Notes under the pieces: model-generated
The model's database searches: none
What the model was told of the DNA's origin: nothing
The model's input: only the letters and a program-made list of their open reading frames with translations
Shown here: positions 17,469 through 25,195 of the stretch, piece by piece
How positions within the stretch are numbered: the first letter of the stretch is position 1
Layout: every line of letters starts with the position of its first letter
Translations under genes and position numbers: made by a program
Source: AWTP1-13 sp963832445
GTDB taxonomy: Bacteria; Pseudomonadota; Alphaproteobacteria; Rhizobiales; Hyphomicrobiaceae
Direction of reading: 5' to 3'
DNA: 64,000 nucleotides
NCBI GenBank assembly: GCA_963832445.1
Contig: CAWHUM010000007.1
Location: 124,001-188,000 of the forward strand

Positions 17469-18056
17469 ATGCCGCGCATTGGCTATATTGAGGACTCCAA
17501 GAAGACCCCTCGCATCAGCGCGATGATCGAATTGGCCAAGAGGACCGGCGCCCCCGATCCTCGCGTGGTCAGCATCATGACGCGCAGCGAAGTTGGCGCC
17601 GCTTGGGTCGAGTGCTGGAACAAGGTGCTCTACAGCGGCTTGCTACCCCACAAACTCAAGGAAATGTGCCGCATCAGAATCTCGGTCGCGCACCAGTGCG
17701 GTTATTGCTCGACTGTACGGTCCAACGTGGCCAAGGACGAGGGCCTGACCGAGGACATGATCAACGATCTCCTTGGCCCGTACCACGCCAGCAATTACTT
17801 CACCCCGCGCGAAAAAGCCGCGCTGCACTATGCCGACCTTTTCAAACAGGGCGAGCACGCGATCGACCATGATGATGTCTACAGCGAGCTGAAGAAACAC
17901 TTCAGCGAGGAGGAAATCATCGAACTCGGCATGCTATGCGCGCAGACTGATGGCGTTGGCAAATTGGTAAAATCGTTCAGTGTGCTGAGCTGGGAGGACG
18001 CGTGCGCCCTCAACCCGAAGCTGCCACAAGGCAGCGCTGCCCAAGCAGCTGAGTAG
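17469..18056 (+). CDS. Carboxymuconolactone decarboxylase/AhpD-like protein
   Basis: A 195-residue all-helical protein of the AhpD/CMD family. The motif HQCGYCSTVRSNVAKDEG contains the CxxC pair and downstream residues used by AhpD-like peroxidase-reducing proteins. The later FTPREKAALHYADLF and HFSEEEIIELGMLCAQ segments are also typical. Members either decarboxylate gamma-carboxymuconolactone or act as thiol antioxidants; the CxxC favours the redox role. A ribosome-binding site (GGAGGAAGG) precedes the ATG. It is convergent with the outer membrane protein gene, 57 bp away. Confidence 0.85.
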   Translation: MPRIGYIEDSKKTPRISAMIELAKRTGAPDPRVVSIMTRSEVGAAWVECWNKVLYSGLLPHKLKEMCRIRISVAHQCGYCSTVRSNVAKDEGLTEDMINDLLGPYHASNYFTPREKAALHYADLFKQGEHAIDHDDVYSELKKHFSEEEIIELGMLCAQTDGVGKLVKSFSVLSWEDACALNPKLPQGSAAQAAE

Positions 18057-18113
18057 TGCGCCGGGAATGTGGTTGGCGATGCCGGTGCGACTTCCGGTCG
18101 TGGCACGACTTTG

Positions 18114-19019
18114 TCAGAAGCTCACGGTCAGGCCCATCAGCGGGCCATGCTGCAGGACGTCATATTCGTACCTGCTGGCGCCTGAACCCTGCACATAGTC
18201 CACGCTCAACAGCCGATAGCCGAGGATGCCGGTGTAGTTGAGCCCGTCGCGAGCTCCGATCTGCCAGCTGTAGGCACCGAGCATGTTCCACGAGAACCTG
18301 CTGCCGACGTCGAAGCCGCCGATATCGGCGCGCAACACCAACTCCTGGCCGGGCGCCAACTGGTGGCGGACCCTCGCGCCGACGACGGGATCTACCCAAT
18401 CGACGCCGCCCGAGCCTGCAATCGCACGGGTTCCGCTGACGGTGAGCCCGCTCGTGTTGAGTGCGGCTGTCACTGCAAGATTAAGATCCACCTCCTGACG
18501 CCAGTATCTGGCCCCGGCCAGAAGGTCGATTGCCGTATAGCGTGCGAAGGTCGAGTCCTTGGCGCCGCCGGACCACCATTTGGCGATCTCGTATGTCCCG
18601 CCGACCTCGATGATCGTCAACGACACGTCGAGGCCGAGCGCGGCGTCGAGCGTCAGTCCGCCGAGCGATCTGACGCCGCTGACATCGACGCCCAACTTGG
18701 CGTAAATGATGTCGTTGTAGAAAGCCAGCGGCCCCCTGCGCGCCTCGACGTAGCTCATCCAGGGAACAGCATCCAAATGCTCGAACAACTCGATAGGAGT
18801 GACATAGATGTCGGCGGTGCGGCCTTTCACCGTGCTGTCCCCGGTCAAGTAGCTGGCCCAGGCGTACGGCGTGAATGTCACCGTCCACTGCGGCGAGGGC
18901 GCGGGTGGGGGTGGCGGCCCCGATCCCAGGTCAGCGGCTGCGGCCGCATTCGGGAAACTGAGCGTCGCCCACGCTGTCAGAGCCAGGATCAGGCGACGAT
19001 TGCTTTGCAGAATCGGCAT
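18114..19019 (-). CDS. Outer membrane beta-barrel protein
   Basis: A 301-residue exported protein. The signal peptide (MPILQSNRRLILALTAWATL, ending near AAAAADL) is followed by a proline-rich spacer (GSGPPPPPAPSPQ) and then by alternating strands rich in aromatic and small residues, ending in phenylalanine (LMGLTVSF), the usual barrel C-terminal signal. A start further upstream in the frame is unlikely: GGAGG precedes the ATG at 19019 and the signal peptide begins there. It lies 213 bp downstream of a TonB protein on the same strand. The ligand or role is unknown. Confidence 0.75.
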   Translation of the reverse strand: MPILQSNRRLILALTAWATLSFPNAAAAADLGSGPPPPPAPSPQWTVTFTPYAWASYLTGDSTVKGRTADIYVTPIELFEHLDAVPWMSYVEARRGPLAFYNDIIYAKLGVDVSGVRSLGGLTLDAALGLDVSLTIIEVGGTYEIAKWWSGGAKDSTFARYTAIDLLAGARYWRQEVDLNLAVTAALNTSGLTVSGTRAIAGSGGVDWVDPVVGARVRHQLAPGQELVLRADIGGFDVGSRFSWNMLGAYSWQIGARDGLNYTGILGYRLLSVDYVQGSGASRYEYDVLQHGPLMGLTVSF

Positions 19020-19232
19020 CGGCAGCCTCCGTCCCCAGTCCCGCTCCTGGATGTCGAAGCAACGCCCACGGACGAAGGCTCTAGTCGCCCATCTGATTCG
19101 CAACAACTCACTTATTGGCGTGCAACGCGGTGCCCGCACGGTCGTTGCGCGCTGGCAACTGAGCGATGAAGCGGGCAAACGCTTCTGGGCGCTGCAAGCT
19201 GCCCGCTGCAGGCCCACGAATAGCCGCGCCGC

Positions 19233-20180
19233 TCAATGATAGATGTATGTCACCTGGAACGTGCGGTCGGCGATGGTGGCGCCAGCGGGCGGAATGGGAA
19301 AGCTCGCCTGCTTGACGGAGAACGCCACGTTCTGGTCGAACACCGGATCGCGCGAGGGAGCGACGACCCGCACCTCCACCAGGTTGCCCGTCTCCGACAG
19401 GAAGAGGCGCACCGTCACCTGGCCCAGCATCCTGGAAGTCGGCATCGTCTTGCGCAGCGCCCGGATCACGCCGCGGCCGAACTCGTCGTTCTCGCCCGAC
19501 CGCGTTATGCCGGGCGGCCGCATCACCGCCGCGCCGGTGGCGCCGGGGGCGAACACCTGCGGCGGCGGCAGCTCCAAGTTCAGCGACAGCTTCTCCTGCG
19601 GCTTGGCCTTGGGTTGGGGAGGCGGCGTTTGCTCGAGAGGCTGCTGCTTCTTGGGCGGGGCCTTCTCCGGCGCTTCCGCGCGCTTTGGCTGATCGGCTGG
19701 CGGCGGCGAGGCCTGGTCGATTGCCTCGACGTCGACGGCCCAGGGGCTGGTCTTGGTCAGCGGCGGTGAAGGCGGCGTCGCCTCGGCCGGCGGCGCCGAT
19801 TTCGGCACCGGCTCGTCGGCGGGCGCGGGCGGCTGTTGCTTCGGCGCGGGCGCAGGGGCAGGCGGTTGCGGCAGGGCCGCGACCTTCGGAGGCGGCGGCG
19901 GCGCGGGATTGGCCGCGCCCCCGTCCTCGGCAAACGTGTTCTTGGCCTCGAGGTCGGCCTTGTCGATCAGCTCGACGCTGATGCCGTCCGGGCGCCCGCT
20001 CGCCTCCCCCATCTGCTTTGGCGGATTGCGCACCACGCCGACGAGCAAGGCCATGTGCAGCACGGCCGCGCAGGCGAGCCCCAGCCAGAAGCTGCGCTCG
20101 TTCCGCGCCACCACCGCCACCATCCGCTCGCGCACGGCGTGCGGGAGGCTTGCTGCTTGCGCACTCGTATCTGCGCCCAT
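19233..20180 (-). CDS. TonB-family energy transducer protein
   Basis: A 315-residue inner-membrane protein. One N-terminal membrane helix (SFWLGLACAAVLHMALLVGV, about residues 30-50) is followed by a long periplasmic proline/lysine-rich spacer (about 85-200). A C-terminal region with the TonB C-domain pattern (MLGQVTVRLFLSETGNLVEV, SFPIPPAGATI, FQVTYIYH) ends the protein. TonB couples the proton gradient to outer membrane receptors; no ExbB/ExbD or receptor gene lies beside it. AAGGAG precedes the ATG. The downstream barrel protein may be a functional partner, but that is inference. Confidence 0.8.
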   Translation of the reverse strand: MGADTSAQAASLPHAVRERMVAVVARNERSFWLGLACAAVLHMALLVGVVRNPPKQMGEASGRPDGISVELIDKADLEAKNTFAEDGGAANPAPPPPPKVAALPQPPAPAPAPKQQPPAPADEPVPKSAPPAEATPPSPPLTKTSPWAVDVEAIDQASPPPADQPKRAEAPEKAPPKKQQPLEQTPPPQPKAKPQEKLSLNLELPPPQVFAPGATGAAVMRPPGITRSGENDEFGRGVIRALRKTMPTSRMLGQVTVRLFLSETGNLVEVRVVAPSRDPVFDQNVAFSVKQASFPIPPAGATIADRTFQVTYIYH

Positions 20181-20807
20181 GTCTCCTTCCCGGTTTCTCT
20201 ATCCGGTCCGAGCGGCAGGCCTTGATAGCACGGCCGCATAGCACGAAAAGGGCGCCGAAATGTTGGTGGGTCGCCGAGATTCGGCCTGGGCGACCCATCC
20301 AAATAGCGCAGATCGCGGCGCCGCGAGATTGGGCACCGCAGATGACGTCTGCGCCAAGCCGCCTCAGTCGTGTACCCAGACTTGCGATCATGGAGTTGGG
20401 GCGTACGTCCGTTGCAGGCCACGGAGCGGATGTAGTGTGTTCGCTGGACGAGCTGCCGGTTGTGACCCCAAGCGGAACAAATTTACAGTCTGATCGTCAG
20501 TGCTGTTGAACGCTGCGCTGCTTACGTTCGCGACCTCGCCCCCCGGTTTCTGCGACAAAAGTCGAGAGCTGGTCGACCGTGACCGAACCTGCCGGGCGCA
20601 AGGCACTTCGCAAAAAGCTCACACACCGCGGGGCCCTTCGTTCGGCTGGCGGCCATATTCGACCGCAAGCCTGCACAGACAAGAACGGCGGACGTCGCAA
20701 CCGGCCGCTGGTTGCCGACGTAACCCTGCCTTATTGTCTGCTCGGTTGGCCTTATATCCTTGAACAGATAATGTCGTGGTCCAGGCACTTAATTTGTTGG
20801 TGGCGCC
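20181..20807. other. 627-bp divergent intergenic region
   Basis: Separates the divergent TonB-like and LuxR-like genes, so it should carry both promoters. Short frames present have no recognisable domain. I see no clear operator or RNA structure. Confidence 0.45.
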
Positions 20808-21944
20808 ATGCGAGATGATGAACGGCTGTCTTCGCTGATCGGCGATATCTACGACGCGGCGCTCGACGCGACGCTTTGGGCCGGTGTTCTCGGCAAGGCC
20901 CGGGACTTCGTCGGCGGCCAGGCGGCCACACTGTTCTGGAAGGATGCCGCCGGCAAGAGCGGCAACGCCCTCTACGAGGATGGCGGTATCGAGCCGCATT
21001 ACACGCGGCTCTATTTCGAGAAGTACGTCAAGCTCGATCCGGCCACGACCGCCCACTACTTCGCCGAGATCGGCAAGCCGGTCGCCACCGCGGATCTCAT
21101 CCCCTACGACGAGTTCCTCGACACGCGCATGTACAAGGAGTGGGCGCGGCCGCAAGGCCTGGTGGATTTCGTGAGCGCCCTGCTCGACAAGTCGGTCACC
21201 AGCGCCGCCATGTTCGGCGTCTTCCGCCACGAGCGCCATGGCGTCGCCGACGAGGAAACGCGCCGGCGCATGCGGCTGCTCGTCCCGCATGTTCGCCGCG
21301 CGGTGCTGATCGGCAGGGTGATCGACACCAAGACGGCCGAAGCGGCGACCTTCGCCGACGCGCTCGACGGCCTCAGCGCCGGCATGCTGCTGGTGGACGC
21401 GGGCGGCCGCATCGTCCATGCCAATGCCGCGGGGCACGCCATGCTCGCCGCAGGCGACTTCCTGCGTGCAGCGGGAGGGCGCCTGGTGGCTGGCGACCCT
21501 CAGTCGGACCTGATGCTGCGCGAGGTCTTCGCCGCCGCCGGCAGCGGCGATGCGGCCATCGGCGTCAAGGGCATCGCCGTGCCGCTCACCTCACGCGAGG
21601 GTGAGCGCTACGTGGCCCACGTGCTGCCTCTCACCTCCGGCGCGCGCCGCCGGGCGGGCACCAACTATGCGGCGGTGGCGGCTCTGTTCGTGCACAAGGC
21701 GGCGCTGGAGACCCCCTCGCCGCCGGAAGTCGTAGCCAAGACGTTCGGGCTGACGCCGAGCGAGCTGCGTGTGTTGCTCGGCATCGTCGAGGTCGGCGGC
21801 GTGCCGGAGACGGCGGAGGCGCTGGGCATCGCCGAAGGCACGGTCAAAACGCACCTGAAGCGCCTGTTCGCCAAAACCGGCACCACCCGCCAGGCCGATC
21901 TCGTCAAGCTCGTGGCCGCGTACGCGAGCCCCCTCGCCGGCTGA
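20808..21944 (+). CDS. LuxR-family transcriptional regulator
   Basis: A 378-residue regulator. The N-terminal three quarters is the sensory region common in Rhizobiales LuxR proteins (LSSLIGDIYDAALDATLWAG, then a PAS-like segment around GMLLVDAGGRIVHANAAGHA). The C-terminal helix-turn-helix runs from FGLTPSELRVLLGIVEVGGV through AEALGIAEGTVKTHLKRLFA, with KTGTTRQADLVKLV as the last helix. The ligand is unknown. It precedes the cluster of small exported proteins. A diverged second copy of the last 41 codons plus downstream DNA is found at 22587-22763. Confidence 0.88.
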   Translation: MRDDERLSSLIGDIYDAALDATLWAGVLGKARDFVGGQAATLFWKDAAGKSGNALYEDGGIEPHYTRLYFEKYVKLDPATTAHYFAEIGKPVATADLIPYDEFLDTRMYKEWARPQGLVDFVSALLDKSVTSAAMFGVFRHERHGVADEETRRRMRLLVPHVRRAVLIGRVIDTKTAEAATFADALDGLSAGMLLVDAGGRIVHANAAGHAMLAAGDFLRAAGGRLVAGDPQSDLMLREVFAAAGSGDAAIGVKGIAVPLTSREGERYVAHVLPLTSGARRRAGTNYAAVAALFVHKAALETPSPPEVVAKTFGLTPSELRVLLGIVEVGGVPETAEALGIAEGTVKTHLKRLFAKTGTTRQADLVKLVAAYASPLAG

Positions 21945-21993
21945 TCCGATCCTCATTCAGAACATTTGACCGAGTACCCGATCGGGGGACGCG
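21819..21993 (+). repeat. Direct repeat, copy 1 (3' end of LuxR gene and downstream)
   Basis: The last 126 bp of the LuxR gene and about 50 bp beyond its stop are repeated at 22587-22763. The copies share long identical runs but differ at several mostly third-codon positions within the coding part. Confidence 0.85.
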
Positions 21994-22059
21994 GCGTCGT
22001 TACCCGAGCGCTAGTTGGTAGCACTCTCTCATTGTTGCAACTTGGATGGAGAAAAGTCG

Positions 22060-22308
22060 ATGGTACGCGCCAGCCCCACAAACCCCCGCACAAGGCTCTA
22101 CGTACTGTTCATTGCAGCAACGACTGCACTGGCAATGGCCACCGTTGGCAACATCACGACCGCTGAAGGAAAGTCCAGGTCAGGGCCGAACGCAAAAACC
22201 GCGCCTAAGTCGAGTTCAGCGGCTCCTACCAATAAGCCGACCCCTATCAAGCAGGATGCGAGAAAGGGGCAAAAATATCAGCCATCCTTTGTCATTCATA
22301 GTAGGTGA
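22060..22308 (+). CDS. Small exported lysine-rich protein 1
   Basis: An 82-residue protein. The N-terminal segment TRLYVLFIAATTALAMATVG is a probable signal peptide. The mature part is low-complexity and basic (KSRSGPNAKTAPKSSSAAPT, then KQDARKGQKYQ). GGAGA precedes the ATG. No family is recognised. Part of its coding sequence is repeated at 22420-22505. It is the first of several similar small genes between the LuxR gene and 23.8 kb. Confidence 0.5.
   Translation: MVRASPTNPRTRLYVLFIAATTALAMATVGNITTAEGKSRSGPNAKTAPKSSSAAPTNKPTPIKQDARKGQKYQPSFVIHSR
22190..22266 (+). repeat. Direct repeat within small protein 1, copy A
   Basis: About 77 bp coding the AKTAPKSSSAAPTNKP segment and the following DARK. 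The related copy B lies at 22420-22505. Confidence 0.7.
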
Positions 22309-22419
22309 CAGCATGAATCGGTGAAGGCGGCATATCGTGGGGGTGTTCGACGCCTCCACTTCTCCACCAAATCTACAGGCACGTTTGGAGGATGACGTAA
22401 ATGCATCCTGGTCATCGAG

Positions 22420-22505
22420 CGCAAAACACGCGACTAAGTCGAGTTCAGCGGCTTCGACCAAGAAGCCCCCACGTCAAGGAAGATCATGCAGGATGCGAGA
22501 AAGAC
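22420..22505 (+). repeat. Direct repeat, copy B (fragment of a small-protein gene)
   Basis: Shares CTAAGTCGAGTTCAGCGGCT and GCAGGATGCGAGAAAG with copy A. Its frame codes AKHATKSSSAASTKKP, so it looks like the remnant of a second member of the small-protein family that has lost its signal peptide. Confidence 0.6.
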
Positions 22506-22586
22506 GGACGCCGAGAGGAATAGAAACGCTTAGTTGATAGGTCACCAGATTTCAAACTGAGGCACTACCCAGCTCCGGAGGTGATA

Positions 22587-22712
22587 GCCCTGGGCATCGC
22601 CGAGGCCACGGTCAAGACCCACCTGAAGCGCCTGTTCGCCAAGACCGGCACCACCCGCCAGGCCGACCTCGTCAAGCTCGTCGCCGCGTACGCGAGCCCC
22701 CTCGCCGGCTGA
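22587..22712 (+). pseudogene. LuxR C-terminal fragment (41 codons and stop)
   Basis: Codes ALGIAEATVKTHLKRLFAK and the rest of the LuxR C-terminus up to SPLAG, then stops. It matches the end of the gene at 20808-21944, with mostly synonymous changes and one Gly-to-Ala substitution. The rest of the gene is missing upstream. The pattern fits an old tandem paralogue that lost its 5' part rather than a very recent copy. The similarity continues about 50 bp past the stop, to 22763. Confidence 0.8.
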
Positions 22713-22810
22713 TCCGATCCTCTTGCAGAACATTTGACCGAGTACCCCGATCGGGAGACGCGCCGCCGTCGCGGCGGGGTTAGGCTGGCGCATTGAGATG
22801 GAAGAGCGCC

Positions 22811-23107
22811 ATGGCGACTAGATCCAGCCCCCTGCCGAGCACGCGTGGGATCTTCTCGGATTTGCTCAAGCGGCGCCTGGTCACGGCCGGTTCCACAACC
22901 TTCGCAATGCTCCGTCGGCTGCCAGCCGAGTACGGCCGGGCGGTGGCCGCCGCCAGACGCTTTGAGGAGCTGGAACACCGTGAAGCCCTTCGCCTTCGCC
23001 GCGAGAGGATCGGGATGGGAAGCATCCCGCGTACGATCTTCGAAGAATTCTACGGCCCCCCGCCGACAGGCGCTCCTGAGACTTTAAAGCGAGGAAAATT
23101 GTCATGA
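22811..23107 (+). CDS. Small basic hypothetical protein
   Basis: A 98-residue protein from MATRSSPLPSTRGIFSDLLK to TLKRGKLS. The middle is helical and arginine-rich (YGRAVAAARRFEELEHREAL), and the end FEEFYGPPPTGAPE is proline-rich. It faintly resembles DUF1127 proteins, but I do not assign it. Its stop overlaps the next start (ATGA at 23104-23107), which supports it as a real translated gene in an operon of very small genes. Confidence 0.5.
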   Translation: MATRSSPLPSTRGIFSDLLKRRLVTAGSTTFAMLRRLPAEYGRAVAAARRFEELEHREALRLRRERIGMGSIPRTIFEEFYGPPPTGAPETLKRGKLS

Positions 23108-23232
23108 AAAGAATTGTCGTTCTGTTTGGATCGGTCATCGCTTTCGGGCCTTCTGCACCGGCGTCTTCCACATTTTGCGCTGACCTGGTGGTAGGTTTGG
23201 GATTTGGTGGCACGATACGGGGAGATCGGTGA
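23104..23232 (+). CDS. 42-residue exported microprotein
   Basis: Starts within the stop of the preceding gene (ATGA) and ends within the start of the next (TGATG). GAGGA lies upstream of the ATG. The product begins MKRIVVLFGSVIAFGPSAPA, a short signal-peptide-like stretch, then STFCADLVVGLGFGGTIRGD. No family is recognised. The overlap at both ends is the main evidence that it is translated. Confidence 0.4.
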   Translation: MKRIVVLFGSVIAFGPSAPASSTFCADLVVGLGFGGTIRGDR

Positions 23233-23474
23233 TGACTCGGCCAGGATCTGTTCTCGCACTCTCGCTCGCGTTGATTGTTTCCGCGCCGACGGCACGCGCG
23301 AGCGACGTATCAATCATAAACGCGCAGACTGCTAATGCTGCTGCCGAGACCGCGAAAGCGAAAAACACCAAGAAGGGGAAGGCGAAAGACACCAAGCAAA
23401 AGACTGCGCCTACAAAACGATCCGACGCATCAGTTGGATCTGGGGGCGGCGTGCGATCGAGGTCGCGGCGGTAG
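23232..23474 (+). CDS. Small exported lysine-rich protein 2
   Basis: An 80-residue protein with a clear signal peptide (MTRPGSVLALSLALIVSAPT, cleaved near ARA). The mature part is lysine-rich (TAKAKNTKKGKAKDTKQKTA), ending in RSRSRR. The start overlaps the preceding stop, and GGGGAGA lies six bases upstream. It resembles small proteins 1 and 3 in layout, not in detailed sequence. The very basic mature part suggests binding to a polyanion such as DNA, LPS or cell-wall polymer, but that is inference. Confidence 0.5.
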   Translation: MTRPGSVLALSLALIVSAPTARASDVSIINAQTANAAAETAKAKNTKKGKAKDTKQKTAPTKRSDASVGSGGGVRSRSRR

Positions 23475-23552
23475 TTGCCTACCAGTGCTTTACTGAACTT
23501 TTCACCGTCTCTGCGACCAACGACGGGACGCAGCCGGACACGGAGGAATGTT

Positions 23553-23786
23553 ATGAACCGGATGTTGGCATTTGGAATCGCAGTGGCTCTCTCAATTGCA
23601 CTGCTGCCGCAAGGCTCTCCAGGCGCGGAGGCGGAGGAGAAAAAAACTAAGACGCAGAAGCCTCCTGCGAAGAACCAGGGCCTGACGGACCTTAGTCAAC
23701 AGGACCAACTTAATCTTCAATCGCTCAACAAGAAGAAAGCCAAGGGTGTCAACCAGAAGAAGGCCAAGGGTGTGAAGTCACAATAG
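23553..23786 (+). CDS. Small exported lysine-rich protein 3
   Basis: A 77-residue protein with GGAGGA upstream of the ATG. A signal peptide (NRMLAFGIAVALSIALLPQG) is followed by acidic-basic low complexity (AEAEEKKTKTQKPPAKNQGL), a short polar helix (DLSQQDQLNLQSLN) and the imperfect repeat KKAKGVNQ-KKAKGVKSQ. No family is recognised. It is the last gene of the small-protein group, 78 bp after the previous one. Confidence 0.5.
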   Translation: MNRMLAFGIAVALSIALLPQGSPGAEAEEKKTKTQKPPAKNQGLTDLSQQDQLNLQSLNKKKAKGVNQKKAKGVKSQ

Positions 23787-23824
23787 CACCAGGGAGCATA
23801 CAATTAGTATACCAGGGCAGTTAA

Positions 23825-23849
23825 GGGGCTCGTTTGAGACGAGCGCCCC
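23825..23849 (+). terminator. Possible terminator after the small-protein cluster
   Basis: GGGGCTCGT and ACGAGCGCCCC can pair around a 5-nt loop with one bulge. No long T-run follows. The position, 38 bp past the last small gene, suits a terminator. Confidence 0.35.
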
Positions 23850-23938
23850 GAGCTACGCTCGCGCCCGGTGTTGGTGGGGGAGGGCAAGCAGCGCCGCGCT
23901 CGCGCAAAGCACTAAGAGCAGGAGGCTCTGTTCGGCTT

Positions 23939-24693
23939 TCATGTTGAGGCACAACGATAGGCGATCTGCAGGCAGCGTTCTGCGGTGAAGTTTTCGCCGA
24001 GCCGCTCGATGGCGCGGCGCCAGCCGAGGTAGCTCGGCAGATACCCCGAAGCGACGCCCTTGAAGGGTCGCAGCCAATGCTTCAGGCGGCTGGCATAGGC
24101 ATTGACGTTCTGAATGTGGAAGCCCTTGTAGGCGTGCTCACCGCGGCTGGTGATGATCGGGATGTGCAGGATGTTCTCGGCATGGGCGAAGGCGCCGTAG
24201 GCGTCGCGTCCGTCGCTAACGAGCACGGCATCCTTGGCAACGACTGGCGCCAGGCGGGCAGCGGACGTGGGGGCCTGAAGATCGGGGAGCACATGGTCAG
24301 TGGTGGCACCGCTGCGGTCGCGCGCGATCAGGACGCAGTCGTGCTCCTCGGTCGATAGCCCTCCCTTTTTCGCCTTGCCACCGCGCTTTCTCGGCGCTCG
24401 ACCGACGAGCCGCTTGGAGCCCTTCGCCGACTTGAGGACAAAGGTCTCATCGGCCTCGACGATGCCGCTGACGGCCCTTGCTTGGCACTCTTGGAAGTCG
24501 CCAGGAAGCGGTGACGCCAACGAAACGATGTCTCAAGATGGACGCCGGCGCGCTTTGCTGCCTTCCTCAGGCTCAGCCCATCGACAATGGCGCGGGCATA
24601 CTCGAGCCACTTCTCACGCTTCTGCAGGCCAGCGGCGTGCCGGTCAGCGCATTGAAAGTGCGCACGCAAGCCTTGCACATGTAGCGCTTCAGG
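23939..24693 (-). pseudogene. Frameshifted IS1595-family (ISXO2-like) transposase
   Basis: The C-terminal DDE part is readable in one frame (VEADETFVLKSAKGSKRLVG; VSDGRDAYGAFA; FHIQNVNAYASRLKHWLRPF; YLPSYLGWRRAIERLG), which is characteristic of ISXO2-like transposases. The preceding helix-turn-helix region (LQKREKWLEYARAIVDGLSL) is in a different frame, joining near 24510. The zinc-ribbon segment (KRYMCKACVRTFNALTGTPL) is in a third frame, joining near 24630. The N-terminus is missing, cut by an IS21-like remnant. At least two frameshifts plus truncation make it non-functional. Confidence 0.85.
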
Positions 24694-24699
24694 CCAATC

Positions 24700-24903
24700 G
24701 CAACACCGAGCAAGAAGGCCCCCGATATCGAGGGCCTTCTTGCTCTCACGCTTCAATCCGAGACGTGCCGTCCGGGGTAGCGTCTGCTCGAGATCGGCGT
24801 GAGCGGCGCTTGGAGTGGGCGAGACGGTAGCTGTCGCCGTTCATCTCGAGGATGTGGACGTGATGGGTCAGCCGGTCGAGCAACGCGCCCGTGATGCGCT
24901 GCG
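24700..24903 (-). mobile_element. Remnant of an IS21-family element (istB 3' end)
   Basis: The segment 24746-24903 codes the C-terminus of an IstB (TGALLDRLTHHVHILEMNGD, then SKRRSRRSRADATPD) closely matching the intact element at 14.2-16.6 kb. The outer hairpin is also kept (24709-24744; 13-bp arms around a CGATATCG loop), next to GAGCAAGAA resembling the terminal repeat. Similarity ends abruptly near 24903. The fragment abuts the truncated IS1595 transposase, suggesting insertion into it followed by deletion. Confidence 0.8.
24709..24744. other. IS21-remnant hairpin
   Basis: AGCAAGAAGGCCC and its exact complement flank a 10-nt loop. It is equivalent to 14211-14244, with a C-G pair replaced by A-T in the stem, a compensatory change. 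Confidence 0.6.
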
Positions 24904-25195
24904 TCACCGAGCATGAATGCGTCTGGCCGCAAGGACCGGCTGTGGCACAGATGCACCGTCGCCGGCCGGTCATCGTGGAGTCTGCTCTTGGAGCCAGATC
25001 GACCGCGGTGGCCGGTGCGGGCGTGCAGTGTCGGGTACACGACCTGGCTCGAGCAGGATCGCTTCTGAATGAAGCACCTAGAATCTGTGTCGACGTAGCG
25101 GCTGAAGTGTGAATTCTGCTCTGGACCTCGGAAATTGAGAGCGAGATTCGCGCGTCTGCAGAAGCCGAAGGGCTCCCACCTAGAACGATCTCACA

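Noticed and set aside
19108..20391. Long alternative frame over the TonB gene
   Set aside because: Alanine/arginine-rich shadow of the proline-rich TonB spacer, with no domain or ribosome-binding site.
14182..25195. Composite transposon formed by the two IS21-type copies
   Set aside because: The second copy is only a short fragment of istB and one end, and the intervening genes look resident.
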